Shown piece by piece: positions 51,238 through 59,232 of a DNA stretch of 64,000 nt. Each line of letters opens with the position of its first letter. Within the stretch, counting starts at the first letter, position 1. The translations under genes were made by a program, and so were the position numbers. This stretch comes from an uncultured Bacteroidales bacterium (GTDB lineage Bacteria > Bacteroidota > Bacteroidia > Bacteroidales > P3): contig CAMHDJ010000002.1 of NCBI GenBank assembly GCA_946183915.1, forward strand, positions 1 to 64,000. Reading direction: 5' to 3'. The notes under the pieces are model-generated. The model was not told the origin of the DNA, searched no databases, and worked only from the letters and a program-made list of their open reading frames with translations.

Positions 51238-52941
51238 ATGAAAAGACTCCTGTGTGTCGCGCTGGCGCTGCTGACGCTGACGGCCGCGGCGCAGAATGTG
51301 AAGATCCCGAAGGGTGCCAACGTGTTCACCTACCACCAGATCGAGTACGGCGAGCGGAACGACACGTCGGTGATAACGGTGTACCGCGAGGGCGACGTGA
51401 TCACCATCGTCACCCCGCAGCCCGAGGGTAAGCTCATCCCCGGCTATGCCCAGACCGTCACCGAGGTGGACTATGCGCAGGACAGCATCACGGTCAGCGC
51501 CTACTACGACGACTCCGTCTACTTCTACCGCACCGCCTTCTCGCGCAGCGACCTGGAGTGGCGCCGCGACGCGGGCCGCCACATCTGCTCCGTCAACAGC
51601 AACACCTTGGAGTTCGAGATGGACGAGAAGGCGCCCGTCAATGTCAACCCGCTGCCCTACTACGGGCTGACGAAGGGCGTGCTGCGCTCGTTCACACGCA
51701 ATGGGCAGAAACGCCTTGTGCTGGCCAGCGTAGGGACGCGGCGTGCCGCGTCCGCAGTCAATGGCTCGTCGCTTGCGGACGCGGCACGCCGCGTCCCTAC
51801 GATGCGCCGCGTCTCGCCGCGCGAGCTTGACCGCATCATGAAGGAGCGTCTGGTGGTCACCACCCGCATCTTCGACCACGAGCAGATATGCTGGGGCAAG
51901 AAGAATGCCCATATCGACGGCGGCCTGCAGGCTGTGCCCAACGACACGGTGCTGCACTACGCCGGCGGCACCCTCATACTCAAAAAGGTCAAATTGCCCC
52001 GTCTGCCGCACCACTACCAGCACTTCGTGGAGATACACCAGCAGAGCAATGGCGACGCCTACGACCGCACGGGGTCGCTCTTCATCGTCACACCGGGCTT
52101 CTTCGAAGGCATCAACCATCATCCCGACTCGCTGCCCACCTTCGTCGGCCGTGACGGCCAGCGCTACCAGGGCATGATCTCGCAGACAGGCTACGATGCA
52201 CCGCTCGAGCTGGTGCGCTTCTTCACCCCCTTCGGCGTGGGCCACTTCAACGAGCGCATGGCCGGCTACGGCATCGACTGGCGTGACGAGACCTATTACC
52301 GCCAGGAAATCACCGACCTTTATCACTTCGACGACGACGTGGTCATCGGCGCTTGGATAGGCAACTACGACGGCGGCGGTCACATCGTCACCGTCGACAT
52401 CAAGTCGTATCCCAACGACTATACTATTCCCGAGGACAACACGGAGGTATCAGGGCTAGCGCTGCCGTGCTTCAACACCTGCAATGTCCTCGAGATGGCT
52501 GGTCAGAACTACGGCAAACTGTTCGCCACCGACTCGCTGACGGTTATCTTCAAATTATATCCAGAGACGAAATCGGCCAAGCTCCGCTACATCAGCACCG
52601 GCCACGGCGGCTGGGGCGAGGGCGACGAGTTCGTGCCGAAGACCAACACCATCCTTATCGACGGCAAGCCCGCCTTCACCCACACCCCCTGGCGGCAGGA
52701 CTGCGGCTGCTACCGCGACCTCAACCCCGTCAGCGGCAACTTCTGGAACGGCCTCAGCAGCTCCGACTTCTCGCGCAGCGGCTGGTGCCCCGGCACGGCC
52801 ACGCAGCCCGTCTACTTCGACCTCTCGCCCTGGGCCGACGGCCGCGAGCACACCCTCACCGTGGCCATCCCGCAGGGCAAGCCCGTCGAGGGCATGTTCA
52901 GCCACTGGGCCGTCAGCGGCGTGCTCATCGTGGAATATTAG
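51238..52941 (+). CDS. PNGase F-like peptide-N-glycosidase with in-frame REP insertion
   Basis: 567 aa from the ATG at 51238 (MKRLLCVALALLTLTAAAQ signal); an ATG 12 nt upstream is possible. The C-terminal half matches PNGase F-type amidases: LRYISTGHGGWGEGDEF, PWRQDCGCYRDLNPVSGNF, GLSSSDFSRSGWCPGTA and VYFDLSPW. The extra N-terminal domain is as in PNGase F-II-like enzymes. It would release N-glycans from glycoproteins outside the cytoplasm, fitting with the GH2 gene nearby. Residues about 165-190 (GTRRAASAVNGSSLADAARR) are encoded by a 71-bp REP inverted pair and look like an addition between the two domains. Confidence 0.85.
   Translation: MKRLLCVALALLTLTAAAQNVKIPKGANVFTYHQIEYGERNDTSVITVYREGDVITIVTPQPEGKLIPGYAQTVTEVDYAQDSITVSAYYDDSVYFYRTAFSRSDLEWRRDAGRHICSVNSNTLEFEMDEKAPVNVNPLPYYGLTKGVLRSFTRNGQKRLVLASVGTRRAASAVNGSSLADAARRVPTMRRVSPRELDRIMKERLVVTTRIFDHEQICWGKKNAHIDGGLQAVPNDTVLHYAGGTLILKKVKLPRLPHHYQHFVEIHQQSNGDAYDRTGSLFIVTPGFFEGINHHPDSLPTFVGRDGQRYQGMISQTGYDAPLELVRFFTPFGVGHFNERMAGYGIDWRDETYYRQEITDLYHFDDDVVIGAWIGNYDGGGHIVTVDIKSYPNDYTIPEDNTEVSGLALPCFNTCNVLEMAGQNYGKLFATDSLTVIFKLYPETKSAKLRYISTGHGGWGEGDEFVPKTNTILIDGKPAFTHTPWRQDCGCYRDLNPVSGNFWNGLSSSDFSRSGWCPGTATQPVYFDLSPWADGREHTLTVAIPQGKPVEGMFSHWAVSGVLIVEY
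51730..51800. repeat. REP inverted pair (BIME-like) inside a coding sequence
   Basis: Two 27-bp arms, the first starting GTAGGGACGCGGCGTGCCGC, are perfect complements and flank a 17-nt spacer. Each arm is also a palindromic REP core. The element adds no stop codon in the frame used by the PNGase-like gene. Confidence 0.92.
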
Positions 52942-52949
52942 CCACTGCG

Positions 52950-52975
52950 GCGGACGCGGCACGCCGCGTCCCTAC
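52950..52975 (-). repeat. REP-like palindrome, solo copy
   Basis: Same core and orientation as 42672-42697, 9 nt after the PNGase-like stop codon; may act as a 3'-end hairpin. Confidence 0.9.
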
Positions 52976-52986
52976 ATCTCATAGGC

Positions 52987-53054
52987 GTATATGCAGAGAT
53001 GATGCAGAGGGGATGCCTAGATGATGCCTAGATGATGCCTGGAGGATGCCTGCC
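52987..53054. repeat. Period-11 array, GATGCCTAGAT units
   Basis: Units ATGATGCAGAG, GGGATGCCTAG, ATGATGCCTAG, ATGATGCCTGG and AGGATGCCTGC follow in strict 11-nt phase between the PNGase-like gene and the sigma-factor operon. Confidence 0.88.
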
Positions 53055-53160
53055 GCATGGGGTGAAAAAAAGTGGTGTTTTTTACCCTTGAGGTGTGAGA
53101 TTTCGATTTTTTGAGCGTTTATACTAGATGTAAAGGTGTCACGCTCACGCCACGGATACC

Positions 53161-53637
53161 ATGGACGAACATCCCTACATAGAACTCATCGAACGCCACC
53201 GGGCCGCCATCGGCCGCATCTGCCGCTCGTTCGGCCGCACGGTCGAGGATCGCGAGGACCTGCGGCAGGAGATACTGCTGCACCTGTGGCAGGTGTGGAA
53301 GCGGCGGCGGCCGGCCCGGGTCGACTTTGCATGGCTCTACCGCGTGGCGCTGAACACGGCCATCGACTGGCGGCGCCAGCGACAACGGCAGGTGCCGACG
53401 GTGCCGCTCGAGGGGTTCGACCTGCCCGACGACCCCCTCCTGCGCGAGCAGGCGGCCCACCTCAGGGCCCTGGTGGCGCAGCTTCCCGCAGCCGAGCGGC
53501 GCCTCATCGAGCTCTACCTCGACGGCTTCTCTGCGCGCGAGTCGGCCGCCCTGCTCGGCATCAGCCCCTCCAATGTGGACACACGCATCGGGCGCATCAA
53601 GGAAAAACTACGCAAAATGAACGAACAATGGATATGA
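53161..53637 (+). CDS. ECF-type RNA polymerase sigma factor
   Basis: 158 aa. Sigma region 2 (about 10-75: EDREDLRQEILLHLWQVW, then FAWLYRVALNTAIDWRRQ) and region 4 (about 100-152: LPAAERRLIELYLDGFSARE, LLGISPSNVDTRIGRIKEKL) are clear; region 3 is missing, so it is ECF class. It overlaps the next gene by 10 nt and heads a four-gene operon ending in an outer-membrane receptor. No Bacteroidota -7 box is seen upstream, which would fit autoregulation. Confidence 0.92.
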   Translation: MDEHPYIELIERHRAAIGRICRSFGRTVEDREDLRQEILLHLWQVWKRRRPARVDFAWLYRVALNTAIDWRRQRQRQVPTVPLEGFDLPDDPLLREQAAHLRALVAQLPAAERRLIELYLDGFSARESAALLGISPSNVDTRIGRIKEKLRKMNEQWI

Positions 53638-53921
53638 ACGACACGATAGAACGGATACACGAGGCCAACGCCGCCAAGCGGAGAGTGGAGAGTGGAGAGT
53701 GGAAAGCGGAGAGTGGAAAGTGGAGAGTGGGGCGGTGGCTGGCGCCGGCGGCGGTGGCGGCCGCTGCGGTGGTGCTGCTCGTGGTGCTGCCGCGCGGCAA
53801 TGCGACGCAGGCCGCTCCCGCCGTGGCGGGCGTCTACTGCAACAGCCAGTGCAACCCCGACGACGTGATGGTCCTCATCGACAACCAGATCAACCACATC
53901 AAAACCCTCCAAATATCATGA
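53628..53921 (+). CDS. Single-pass membrane protein, anti-sigma-like, with heptamer insertion
   Basis: 97 aa from the ATG at 53628. A short cytoplasmic N-terminus (MDMNDTIERIHEANAAKRR), then residues 18-34 (RRVESGEWKAESGKWRVG) encoded by a heptamer array, one transmembrane helix (about 39-58, APAAVAAAAVVLLVVLPRG), and a short periplasmic tail with two cysteines (YCNSQCNPDDVM). Position right after an ECF sigma gene suggests an anti-sigma role, but no known anti-sigma domain is recognised. Overlaps the sigma gene by 10 nt and the following gene by 4 nt. Confidence 0.65.
   Translation: MDMNDTIERIHEANAAKRRVESGEWKAESGKWRVGRWLAPAAVAAAAVVLLVVLPRGNATQAAPAVAGVYCNSQCNPDDVMVLIDNQINHIKTLQIS
53680..53728 (+). 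repeat. Heptamer array inside the anti-sigma-like gene
   Basis: Seven consecutive GGAGAGT-type units (GGAGAGT, GGAAAGC, GGAAAGT) in 7-nt phase lie in the cytoplasmic segment before the membrane helix. Confidence 0.9.
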
Positions 53922-54454
53922 AACGGACACTCTTTTTGTTGGCCCTCGTGGCCCTGAACCTCGGCCTTCAGGCCCAGACGGGCCTCTACAAGCGCTACGC
54001 CTCGCGCCCCGGCGTGCAGGCCTACTGTGTCGAGCGCTACCCCCTGAGCGGGGGCGACAGCGCCTGCGTCACCCTGCTGCAGACCGACGACTCCGCCGTC
54101 TACCGCACCCTCTGCCGCGAGCTGCATGCGCTTCCCTACACCACTACGCGCCCCCACATCGACGGCACGATAAGCATCGAGTCGGACGACCTCGACTCGC
54201 ACCCCAAGATACCCGACGGGACGATGCAACAGATGAAGCAGAAGGCCGACTCGCTGCAGCGGTACTGGCGCGAACACAAGCACCTGGTGGTCTTCAACGC
54301 CGACGGCCTGCCGGGCGACCGTGGCCACTACACCATCTACTGCCCCTCCGACCGCATGGTCGTCCTGGCCTTCCTCGTCGGCAGCGACGCCGAGAGCCTC
54401 AAGGTGGCAGGCCACATGCTGTCGACCGAGTTTAAGAACGAAAAAGAGAAATAG
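53918..54454 (+). CDS. Secreted protein of the ECF operon, function unknown
   Basis: 178 aa from the ATG at 53918, overlapping the previous stop codon (ATGA). Signal peptide MKRTLFLLALVALNLGLQAQ. The mature part is mixed alpha/beta with a repeat-free middle (DDLDSHPKIPDGTMQQMKQK) and ends in a charged NEKEK tail; I recognise no family. The longer upstream frame is rejected because it lacks a signal peptide. Predicted periplasmic, possibly a sensor or effector of the sigma pathway. Confidence 0.72.
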   Translation: MKRTLFLLALVALNLGLQAQTGLYKRYASRPGVQAYCVERYPLSGGDSACVTLLQTDDSAVYRTLCRELHALPYTTTRPHIDGTISIESDDLDSHPKIPDGTMQQMKQKADSLQRYWREHKHLVVFNADGLPGDRGHYTIYCPSDRMVVLAFLVGSDAESLKVAGHMLSTEFKNEKEK

Positions 54455-54456
54455 CC

Positions 54457-56682
54457 ATGCGAAAGACCCTGCTACTCGCCCTGGCACTGCTCCCCGCACT
54501 GGCCTGGGCCCAAAGCACCGATAGCGTAAGCCAGGCAAAACTGGACAGCATCGACGCCAAGATGCAGCTCATGAAGCTGAAGGAAATCAGCATTTCCGCC
54601 CCCAAGCCTGTCTACAGCATGACCGGTGAGGTGGTCAACTACAACGTCGAGAACGACGAGACGGTGGCTGGCCTCACCGCCTGGGATGCTATCCGCAATG
54701 CACCCTCGGTGCAGGTCGACCTGGAAGGGAACCTCTCCATGCGCGGCTCCGACCATGTCGACGTGTGGCTCAACGGCCGCCCCACCGGCATGAACGGCCC
54801 CACGCTGAAGGCCTTTTTCGAGAGCATGCCCGCCGAGGCGCTGACCCGCGTGGAGGTCATCAAGAACCCCTCGGCCAAATACATGGTGGCCGAAGGACAC
54901 CACATACTCAACATCGTCACCTCGGCCCGCCTGCGCACCAGCGAACTCTGGCTCCTGGGCCTCAGCGGCAACACGCGCCCCTACTACTCTCCGTGGTTCA
55001 GCTACGTGCGCAACACCGACCGCCTGAAGTTCTCCTTCCACCTGGCCGGCAGCCGCAGCCATTTCATCAACGACGGCCAAGGAGGCTACACCCTCACCTC
55101 CGGCGACGACACCACCAGCCAACGCACCTACCGCAGCCACTCCGACGGGTCGAGCTATTTCGGGAACAACAACATCCACATCGACTACAAGATCGACTCC
55201 CTCACCGACTTCAGCCTCATGTCGTGGAACATGCTGCAGGGCCGCTACAACGACCACCTCGGCTACCGCTACGAGCAGTGGGACTACCTGCCCGACACCG
55301 CCCACTACCGCTACCTCGACACCTCCGACAGCCGATACTACAGCGTCAACGGCTTCACCAATTTCGACATCAAGCGTCGCCTGCCCGGCCGCAAGGGGCA
55401 CAACATCACTTTCGGCGGCACGTGGAACTATCTGTTCAGCGCCCATCACAACGAGAGCCAACGCCTCATCTCCCTGGCCGAAGGCAACCCCGCAGCCCTC
55501 CTCCTCGAGCCCTACGACCGCACCAACGACAACCACTACAACCGCAACACCGTCGACCTCTCGCTGCGTTACAACCGACCCCTCGGTCCCCACGACGAGC
55601 TCTCCATCCGCCTCGGCGGCCGCCCCTACGGAAACAGCCACCGCGACCGCAACATTCGCATCGCAACCCCCGGTGCGGGGACGCAGCCCGACACGCTGCG
55701 CAACTACGTGAGCGACTACCACACCCGAAGCCTCTATGCCAGCCTCTCGTTGCGCCACGAGTGGGAACGCACCACCCTGGGCGCCGACCTCCATGCTTCG
55801 CACGACTGGCTCCGCATCGTGGGCCGCGGTCTCTTCCCCGACGACACTCTCTTCCGCTTCGTCGCCCTCGAACCCTCCTTCTCGCTCACCCATCGCACCC
55901 CCTCCATGCACTATTTCCGCTTCCACTACTCCTACTCCGTCTCCACCCCCTCGGGTGGCGACCTCACCGTGAGCCGCATTTATGGTGACGACTCCTACTC
56001 CGTCGGCAACCGCCATCTCGGCAACGCCGCCACCCACAAGGCCTCGCTCTCCTGGAACCGCTACTTCGAGCGGTTCGGCAACGTCAGCATCGAAGCCTAC
56101 GCCAATAGCACCTCGGGCGGTATCGAGAGCATCACCGCCTCGACACCCGCGGCCGACCCCTACCTGGGACGCGTCATCACCTACTCCATGCCCTTCAACA
56201 TCGCCTCCTCCTACAAGGTGGGAGCCGACGCCAACATCACCTACCGCCCCGCCGCCTGGGCCAGCCTGAGCCTCAACGCCAGCCTCTTCCGCCAGGGCTA
56301 CCGTGTCGAGGACGAGCCCTGGCAGGAGCGCCTCTCGTGGACGCTCTACGCGCGCCTCTGGGCCAAGGTGGCCAAGCTGGTCAACCTCGACGCCAACGTC
56401 AACTACGGCACGCCCACCCTCGGACTCTACACCACCCGCGAGCGTAACCTCACCGTCGACCTGGGCCTCTCGGCCACGTTGCTCGACGGGCGTCTCTCGC
56501 TGCGCGCCAACGTCAGCGACCTCTTCGACAACAACCGCTACTTCGAGACCGTCAACGCCCCCACCGTGGCTACCAGCGAGACGTCGCACTCCGCCTACCG
56601 CTTCGTCACCTTCGGTATCACCTACCGCTTCGGCAAGCTCGACCTCGAGTGGCAGGCCCGCGGCGGCGCCGCCGGACAGTGA
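54457..56682 (+). CDS. TonB-receptor-like outer-membrane beta-barrel protein
   Basis: 741 aa with signal peptide ending AWAQ. A plug-like domain (about 40-150) shows VYSMTGEVVNYNVENDE, AWDAIRNAPSVQVD, VDVWLNGRPTGMNG and LTRVEVIKNPSAKYM, followed by a large barrel (about 155-741) of the outer-membrane beta-barrel family 3 type. No N-terminal CarboxypepD-like domain, no clear TonB box and no SusD partner. It may be a receptor or transporter under control of the ECF sigma factor. Starts 2 nt after the previous gene. Confidence 0.85.
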   Translation: MRKTLLLALALLPALAWAQSTDSVSQAKLDSIDAKMQLMKLKEISISAPKPVYSMTGEVVNYNVENDETVAGLTAWDAIRNAPSVQVDLEGNLSMRGSDHVDVWLNGRPTGMNGPTLKAFFESMPAEALTRVEVIKNPSAKYMVAEGHHILNIVTSARLRTSELWLLGLSGNTRPYYSPWFSYVRNTDRLKFSFHLAGSRSHFINDGQGGYTLTSGDDTTSQRTYRSHSDGSSYFGNNNIHIDYKIDSLTDFSLMSWNMLQGRYNDHLGYRYEQWDYLPDTAHYRYLDTSDSRYYSVNGFTNFDIKRRLPGRKGHNITFGGTWNYLFSAHHNESQRLISLAEGNPAALLLEPYDRTNDNHYNRNTVDLSLRYNRPLGPHDELSIRLGGRPYGNSHRDRNIRIATPGAGTQPDTLRNYVSDYHTRSLYASLSLRHEWERTTLGADLHASHDWLRIVGRGLFPDDTLFRFVALEPSFSLTHRTPSMHYFRFHYSYSVSTPSGGDLTVSRIYGDDSYSVGNRHLGNAATHKASLSWNRYFERFGNVSIEAYANSTSGGIESITASTPAADPYLGRVITYSMPFNIASSYKVGADANITYRPAAWASLSLNASLFRQGYRVEDEPWQERLSWTLYARLWAKVAKLVNLDANVNYGTPTLGLYTTRERNLTVDLGLSATLLDGRLSLRANVSDLFDNNRYFETVNAPTVATSETSHSAYRFVTFGITYRFGKLDLEWQARGGAAGQ

Positions 56683-56698
56683 CCTCCGCTCTCCCTCC

Positions 56699-56964
56699 AC
56701 CCCTCCAAAACGCCCATGGTTACTAGGTGGCTCCGTGATGACTCCCTGATGACTCCCTGATGACTCTCTTAAAACCAGGGCAAAACCCTTGCCCTGTCAG
56801 CGTTTTGCGAGTTTTCCAGCATGGTTTGCACACTTCCGGAAGGCTAGAGGTCTCGTTCTGAATGGTTTAAATGTGCAAAATAGATCGTGCACGATCTAAT
56901 TTTTTAACCTAAATTTACTTAATTTAGTGGATAGTGGGTAGTGGACAGTGGGTAGCACGTGGGT
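56699..56964 (+). repeat. 266-bp dispersed repeat, copy 2
   Basis: Same order of parts as 20387-20652: three 11-mers (about 56737-56769), hairpin CAGGGCAA/TTGCCCTG, GTGCAC palindrome (56879-56901), AT hairpin, and four GTGGGTA-type heptamers (56927-56954). It starts 16 nt after the receptor stop codon. Confidence 0.9.
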
Positions 56965-57116
56965 AAATGGGAGCGGACTGAACGTCCCCGTTGGGGTGGC
57001 AGCAGATCTTTATTGTTTAGCGGCGAATTATTCGAATTAAACTAATCTACGCAGGTCAATATGTGCACTTTATTACTTTGATTATGAGTCAATTTCGTAC
57101 CCCCCCCACAAAAAAA
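56965..57116. other. Noncoding spacer with a solo MITE-like end
   Basis: 57016-57053 matches one arm of the MITE-like element (AGCGGCGAATTATTCGAATT to CTACGCAGG) without a partner. A run of eight C at about 57101-57108 precedes the next promoter. Nothing else is visible. Confidence 0.65.
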
Positions 57117-57146
57117 TTGCCGGTTTAAAAAATAGTTGTATCTTTG
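57117..57146 (+). promoter_or_regulatory. Promoter of the radical SAM/lipoprotein pair
   Basis: TTG (57117-57119), 19-nt spacer, TATCTTTG (57139-57146), 28 nt before the lipoprotein start codon. Confidence 0.78.
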
Positions 57147-57174
57147 CACCGGAAATGACAAAATACATCAACGA

Positions 57175-57558
57175 ATGAAACTGTTAAGAAAACTGCTCAA
57201 GGGCGTGTCGCTGACGGCGGCCATGTTCGTCTTCCAGGCCTGCTACGGCACGGAACCGGATTATTGTGTGAGCGAGATGACCTTCCGTGTGGTGTCTGAC
57301 AAAGACCAGACGCCGCTGCCCGACATCAAGGTGATGGCGCAGCGGCAGAGCGGCTCGGACGACTGCGTGTACAGCTGGAGTCTGGGCGACTATACCGATT
57401 CGAACGGAGTGGCCCGTGTGCAGGTGGACCTTTGGGAGTGTATCGAAGCCGACTACAAGTTCCGTTTCTCGGACGAGCAGTCGCAGTACGAGCTGCTGGA
57501 CACGGTGATCCACGTCGGCGAGCCTGATACTGTCGACATAGTCCTCCACCGCATCTGA
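57175..57558 (+). CDS. Lipoprotein partner of a radical SAM enzyme
   Basis: 127 aa from the ATG at 57175, chosen because it directly precedes KLLRKLLKGVSLTAA, the signal, with lipobox FQAC, and because the promoter lies just upstream of it. The mature part is a small beta-sandwich of transthyretin or CarboxypepD-regulatory type (MTFRVVSDKDQTPLPDIKVM, YTDSNGVARVQVDL, DTVDIVLHRI). From memory it fits the putative-lipoprotein family of the rSAM/lipoprotein system (TIGR04134-like). Its TGA overlaps the radical SAM ATG by one base. It is probably the substrate or partner of that enzyme; the modification is unknown. Confidence 0.82.
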   Translation: MKLLRKLLKGVSLTAAMFVFQACYGTEPDYCVSEMTFRVVSDKDQTPLPDIKVMAQRQSGSDDCVYSWSLGDYTDSNGVARVQVDLWECIEADYKFRFSDEQSQYELLDTVIHVGEPDTVDIVLHRI

Positions 57559-58637
57559 TGACGGGCACACCCATTCGTGATTTCCTGCATCGTCGCTTCC
57601 GCGACATGGAGGTGCGCACCCACGAGCTGAACTACCTCTTCTGGGAGTGCACGACGCGGTGCAACCTGCACTGTCGCCACTGCGGCAGCGACTGCACTGC
57701 GCCGGGCGGCGAGCCCGACATGCCGCTGGAGGACTTCCTGCGGGCCTTCGACACCATCCCGGAGCGGGAGCGCCAGCCGGGCTTCACGGTGGTGGTGACC
57801 GGCGGCGAGCCGCTGCTGCGCCCCGACCTGTGCGAGCTGGGCGTGGCGCTGAAGAAGAGGCATGTGGGCTGGGGCATCGTCAGCAACGGGTGGCTCTACG
57901 ACCGCGACATGCATCGCCGCCTGATGGAGGCGGGCCTGGGTGCCCTCACCATCAGCCTGGACGGCCTGGAGGCCGAGCACGACTGGATGCGGGGTCGCGA
58001 GGGGAGCTACGGCCGCACGCTGGAGGCCATCGCCATCGCCGCGCGCGAGCGGCGCCTCAACTTCGACGTGGTCACCTGCGTCAACCAGCGCAACCTGCCG
58101 CAGCTGCAGGCCATCCACGACCGACTGGCGGCGCTCGGCGTGCCGCAATGGCGCCTGTTCACCATCATCCCCATCGGGCGCGCCGTGGGCCAGCCGGAGC
58201 TGCATCTCACCGACGAACAGTTCTGCCAGTTGATGGACTTCATCGAGGCCAAGCGCGAGCGGCCCGAGAGCCCGATGCGGGTCACCTTCAGCTGCGAGGG
58301 CTACCTGGGGCGCTACGAGCGCCGGGTGAGGCCGAACCCCTACTTCTGCCATGCCGGCATCAACATCGCCTCGGTGCTCATCGACGGCACCATCAGCGCC
58401 TGCCCCAACATCGACCGGCAGGCCTTCGGCCAGGGCAATATCTACAACGACAGCCTGTGGGAGGTGTGGCAGACGCGCTTCGAACCCTTCCGCAACCGTC
58501 GCTGGGCACGTCGTGGCATGTGTCGCGACTGCAAGATGTTCGGCAACTGTCTGGGCGGCGGCATGCACAACTGGCATGGCGACTGCGCCGAGGTGCTCAA
58601 CTGCCACTACCGGAAAACACTCGGCAAAGGAAAATAA
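57558..58637 (+). CDS. Radical SAM/SPASM enzyme of the rSAM/lipoprotein system
   Basis: 359 aa. The 4Fe-4S/SAM motif is CNLHCRHC (Cys35, Cys39, Cys42), followed by VVTGGEPLLRPDL. The C-terminal SPASM region has the expected cysteines: CHAGINIASVLIDG, ISACPNID, then MCRDCKMFGNCLGGGMHNW and a late CHY for auxiliary clusters. Such enzymes modify peptides or proteins, e.g. anaerobic sulfatase maturation or RiPP cross-links. The adjacent lipoprotein, rather than a sulfatase or short RiPP precursor, marks the TIGR04133-like group. It is cytoplasmic, so it would act before lipoprotein export. Confidence 0.88.
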   Translation: MTGTPIRDFLHRRFRDMEVRTHELNYLFWECTTRCNLHCRHCGSDCTAPGGEPDMPLEDFLRAFDTIPERERQPGFTVVVTGGEPLLRPDLCELGVALKKRHVGWGIVSNGWLYDRDMHRRLMEAGLGALTISLDGLEAEHDWMRGREGSYGRTLEAIAIAARERRLNFDVVTCVNQRNLPQLQAIHDRLAALGVPQWRLFTIIPIGRAVGQPELHLTDEQFCQLMDFIEAKRERPESPMRVTFSCEGYLGRYERRVRPNPYFCHAGINIASVLIDGTISACPNIDRQAFGQGNIYNDSLWEVWQTRFEPFRNRRWARRGMCRDCKMFGNCLGGGMHNWHGDCAEVLNCHYRKTLGKGK

Positions 58638-58639
58638 AT

Positions 58640-58670
58640 TTTGCCAGTTTCAAAAAAAGGTGTATCTTTG
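58640..58670 (+). promoter_or_regulatory. rimP operon promoter
   Basis: TTTG (about 58640-58643), 19-nt spacer, TATCTTTG (58663-58670), right after the radical SAM stop codon. Confidence 0.8.
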
Positions 58671-58681
58671 CATCGGAATAG

Positions 58682-58705
58682 GAGAGGTCGAAAGCCTCTC
58701 TTTTT
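58682..58705 (+). terminator. Leader hairpin with T-run before rimP (possible attenuator)
   Basis: GAGAGG pairs with CCTCTC around a 7-nt loop, followed by TTTTT, within the leader 12 nt after the -7 box and just before the rimP ATG. Confidence 0.6.
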
Positions 58706-58712
58706 GTTGGTT

Positions 58713-59156
58713 ATGATAGAGAAAATCAAGATATTAGAACTGGTGAACCAGGCGCTGGAGGGGACCGATAAGTTCCTCGTGAACCTCAAAGTGACGCCTG
58801 ACAACCGCATTTATGTCGACATCGACGGCGACAATGGCATCACGGTGGACGACTGCATCGAGTTGAGCCGTGCCATCGAAAGCCAGCTGGACCGCGACGT
58901 GGAGGACTTCGCGCTGGACGTGAGTTCGGCCGGAGCCGACCAGCCGTTGAAACTGACGCGCCAGCTGGTGAAGAACATCGGACGCGACGTGGAGGTGCTG
59001 GCCCTCGACGGCGAGAAGACCGAGGGCACCCTGACGGCGGCCGACGAAGAGCGCCTGACGCTGCATGTGCCCGCCAAGGGCAAGAAAAACCCTGCCCACG
59101 ACGTGGAGATGGCCCGCCGCGACGTGAAGTCGGTGCGGGTGGTGATCAAATTCTAG
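58713..59156 (+). CDS. rimP: Ribosome maturation factor RimP
   Basis: 147 aa from the ATG at 58713; the longer frame is rejected because it would begin upstream of the promoter's transcript start. RimP aids early 30S assembly. N-domain VYVDIDGDNGITVDDCIELS and VSSAGADQPLKLTRQLVKNI, and a C-terminal Sm-like domain ending VKSVRVVIKF. It precedes nusA and infB as in many bacteria. Confidence 0.95.
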   Translation: MIEKIKILELVNQALEGTDKFLVNLKVTPDNRIYVDIDGDNGITVDDCIELSRAIESQLDRDVEDFALDVSSAGADQPLKLTRQLVKNIGRDVEVLALDGEKTEGTLTAADEERLTLHVPAKGKKNPAHDVEMARRDVKSVRVVIKF

Positions 59157-59232
59157 TACGGACATAACGTGTCGGCGCACGGCTGAACGCTCGTGCCGGC
59201 GCTAAACGAGAAAAGAATAAACAAACAACGAT

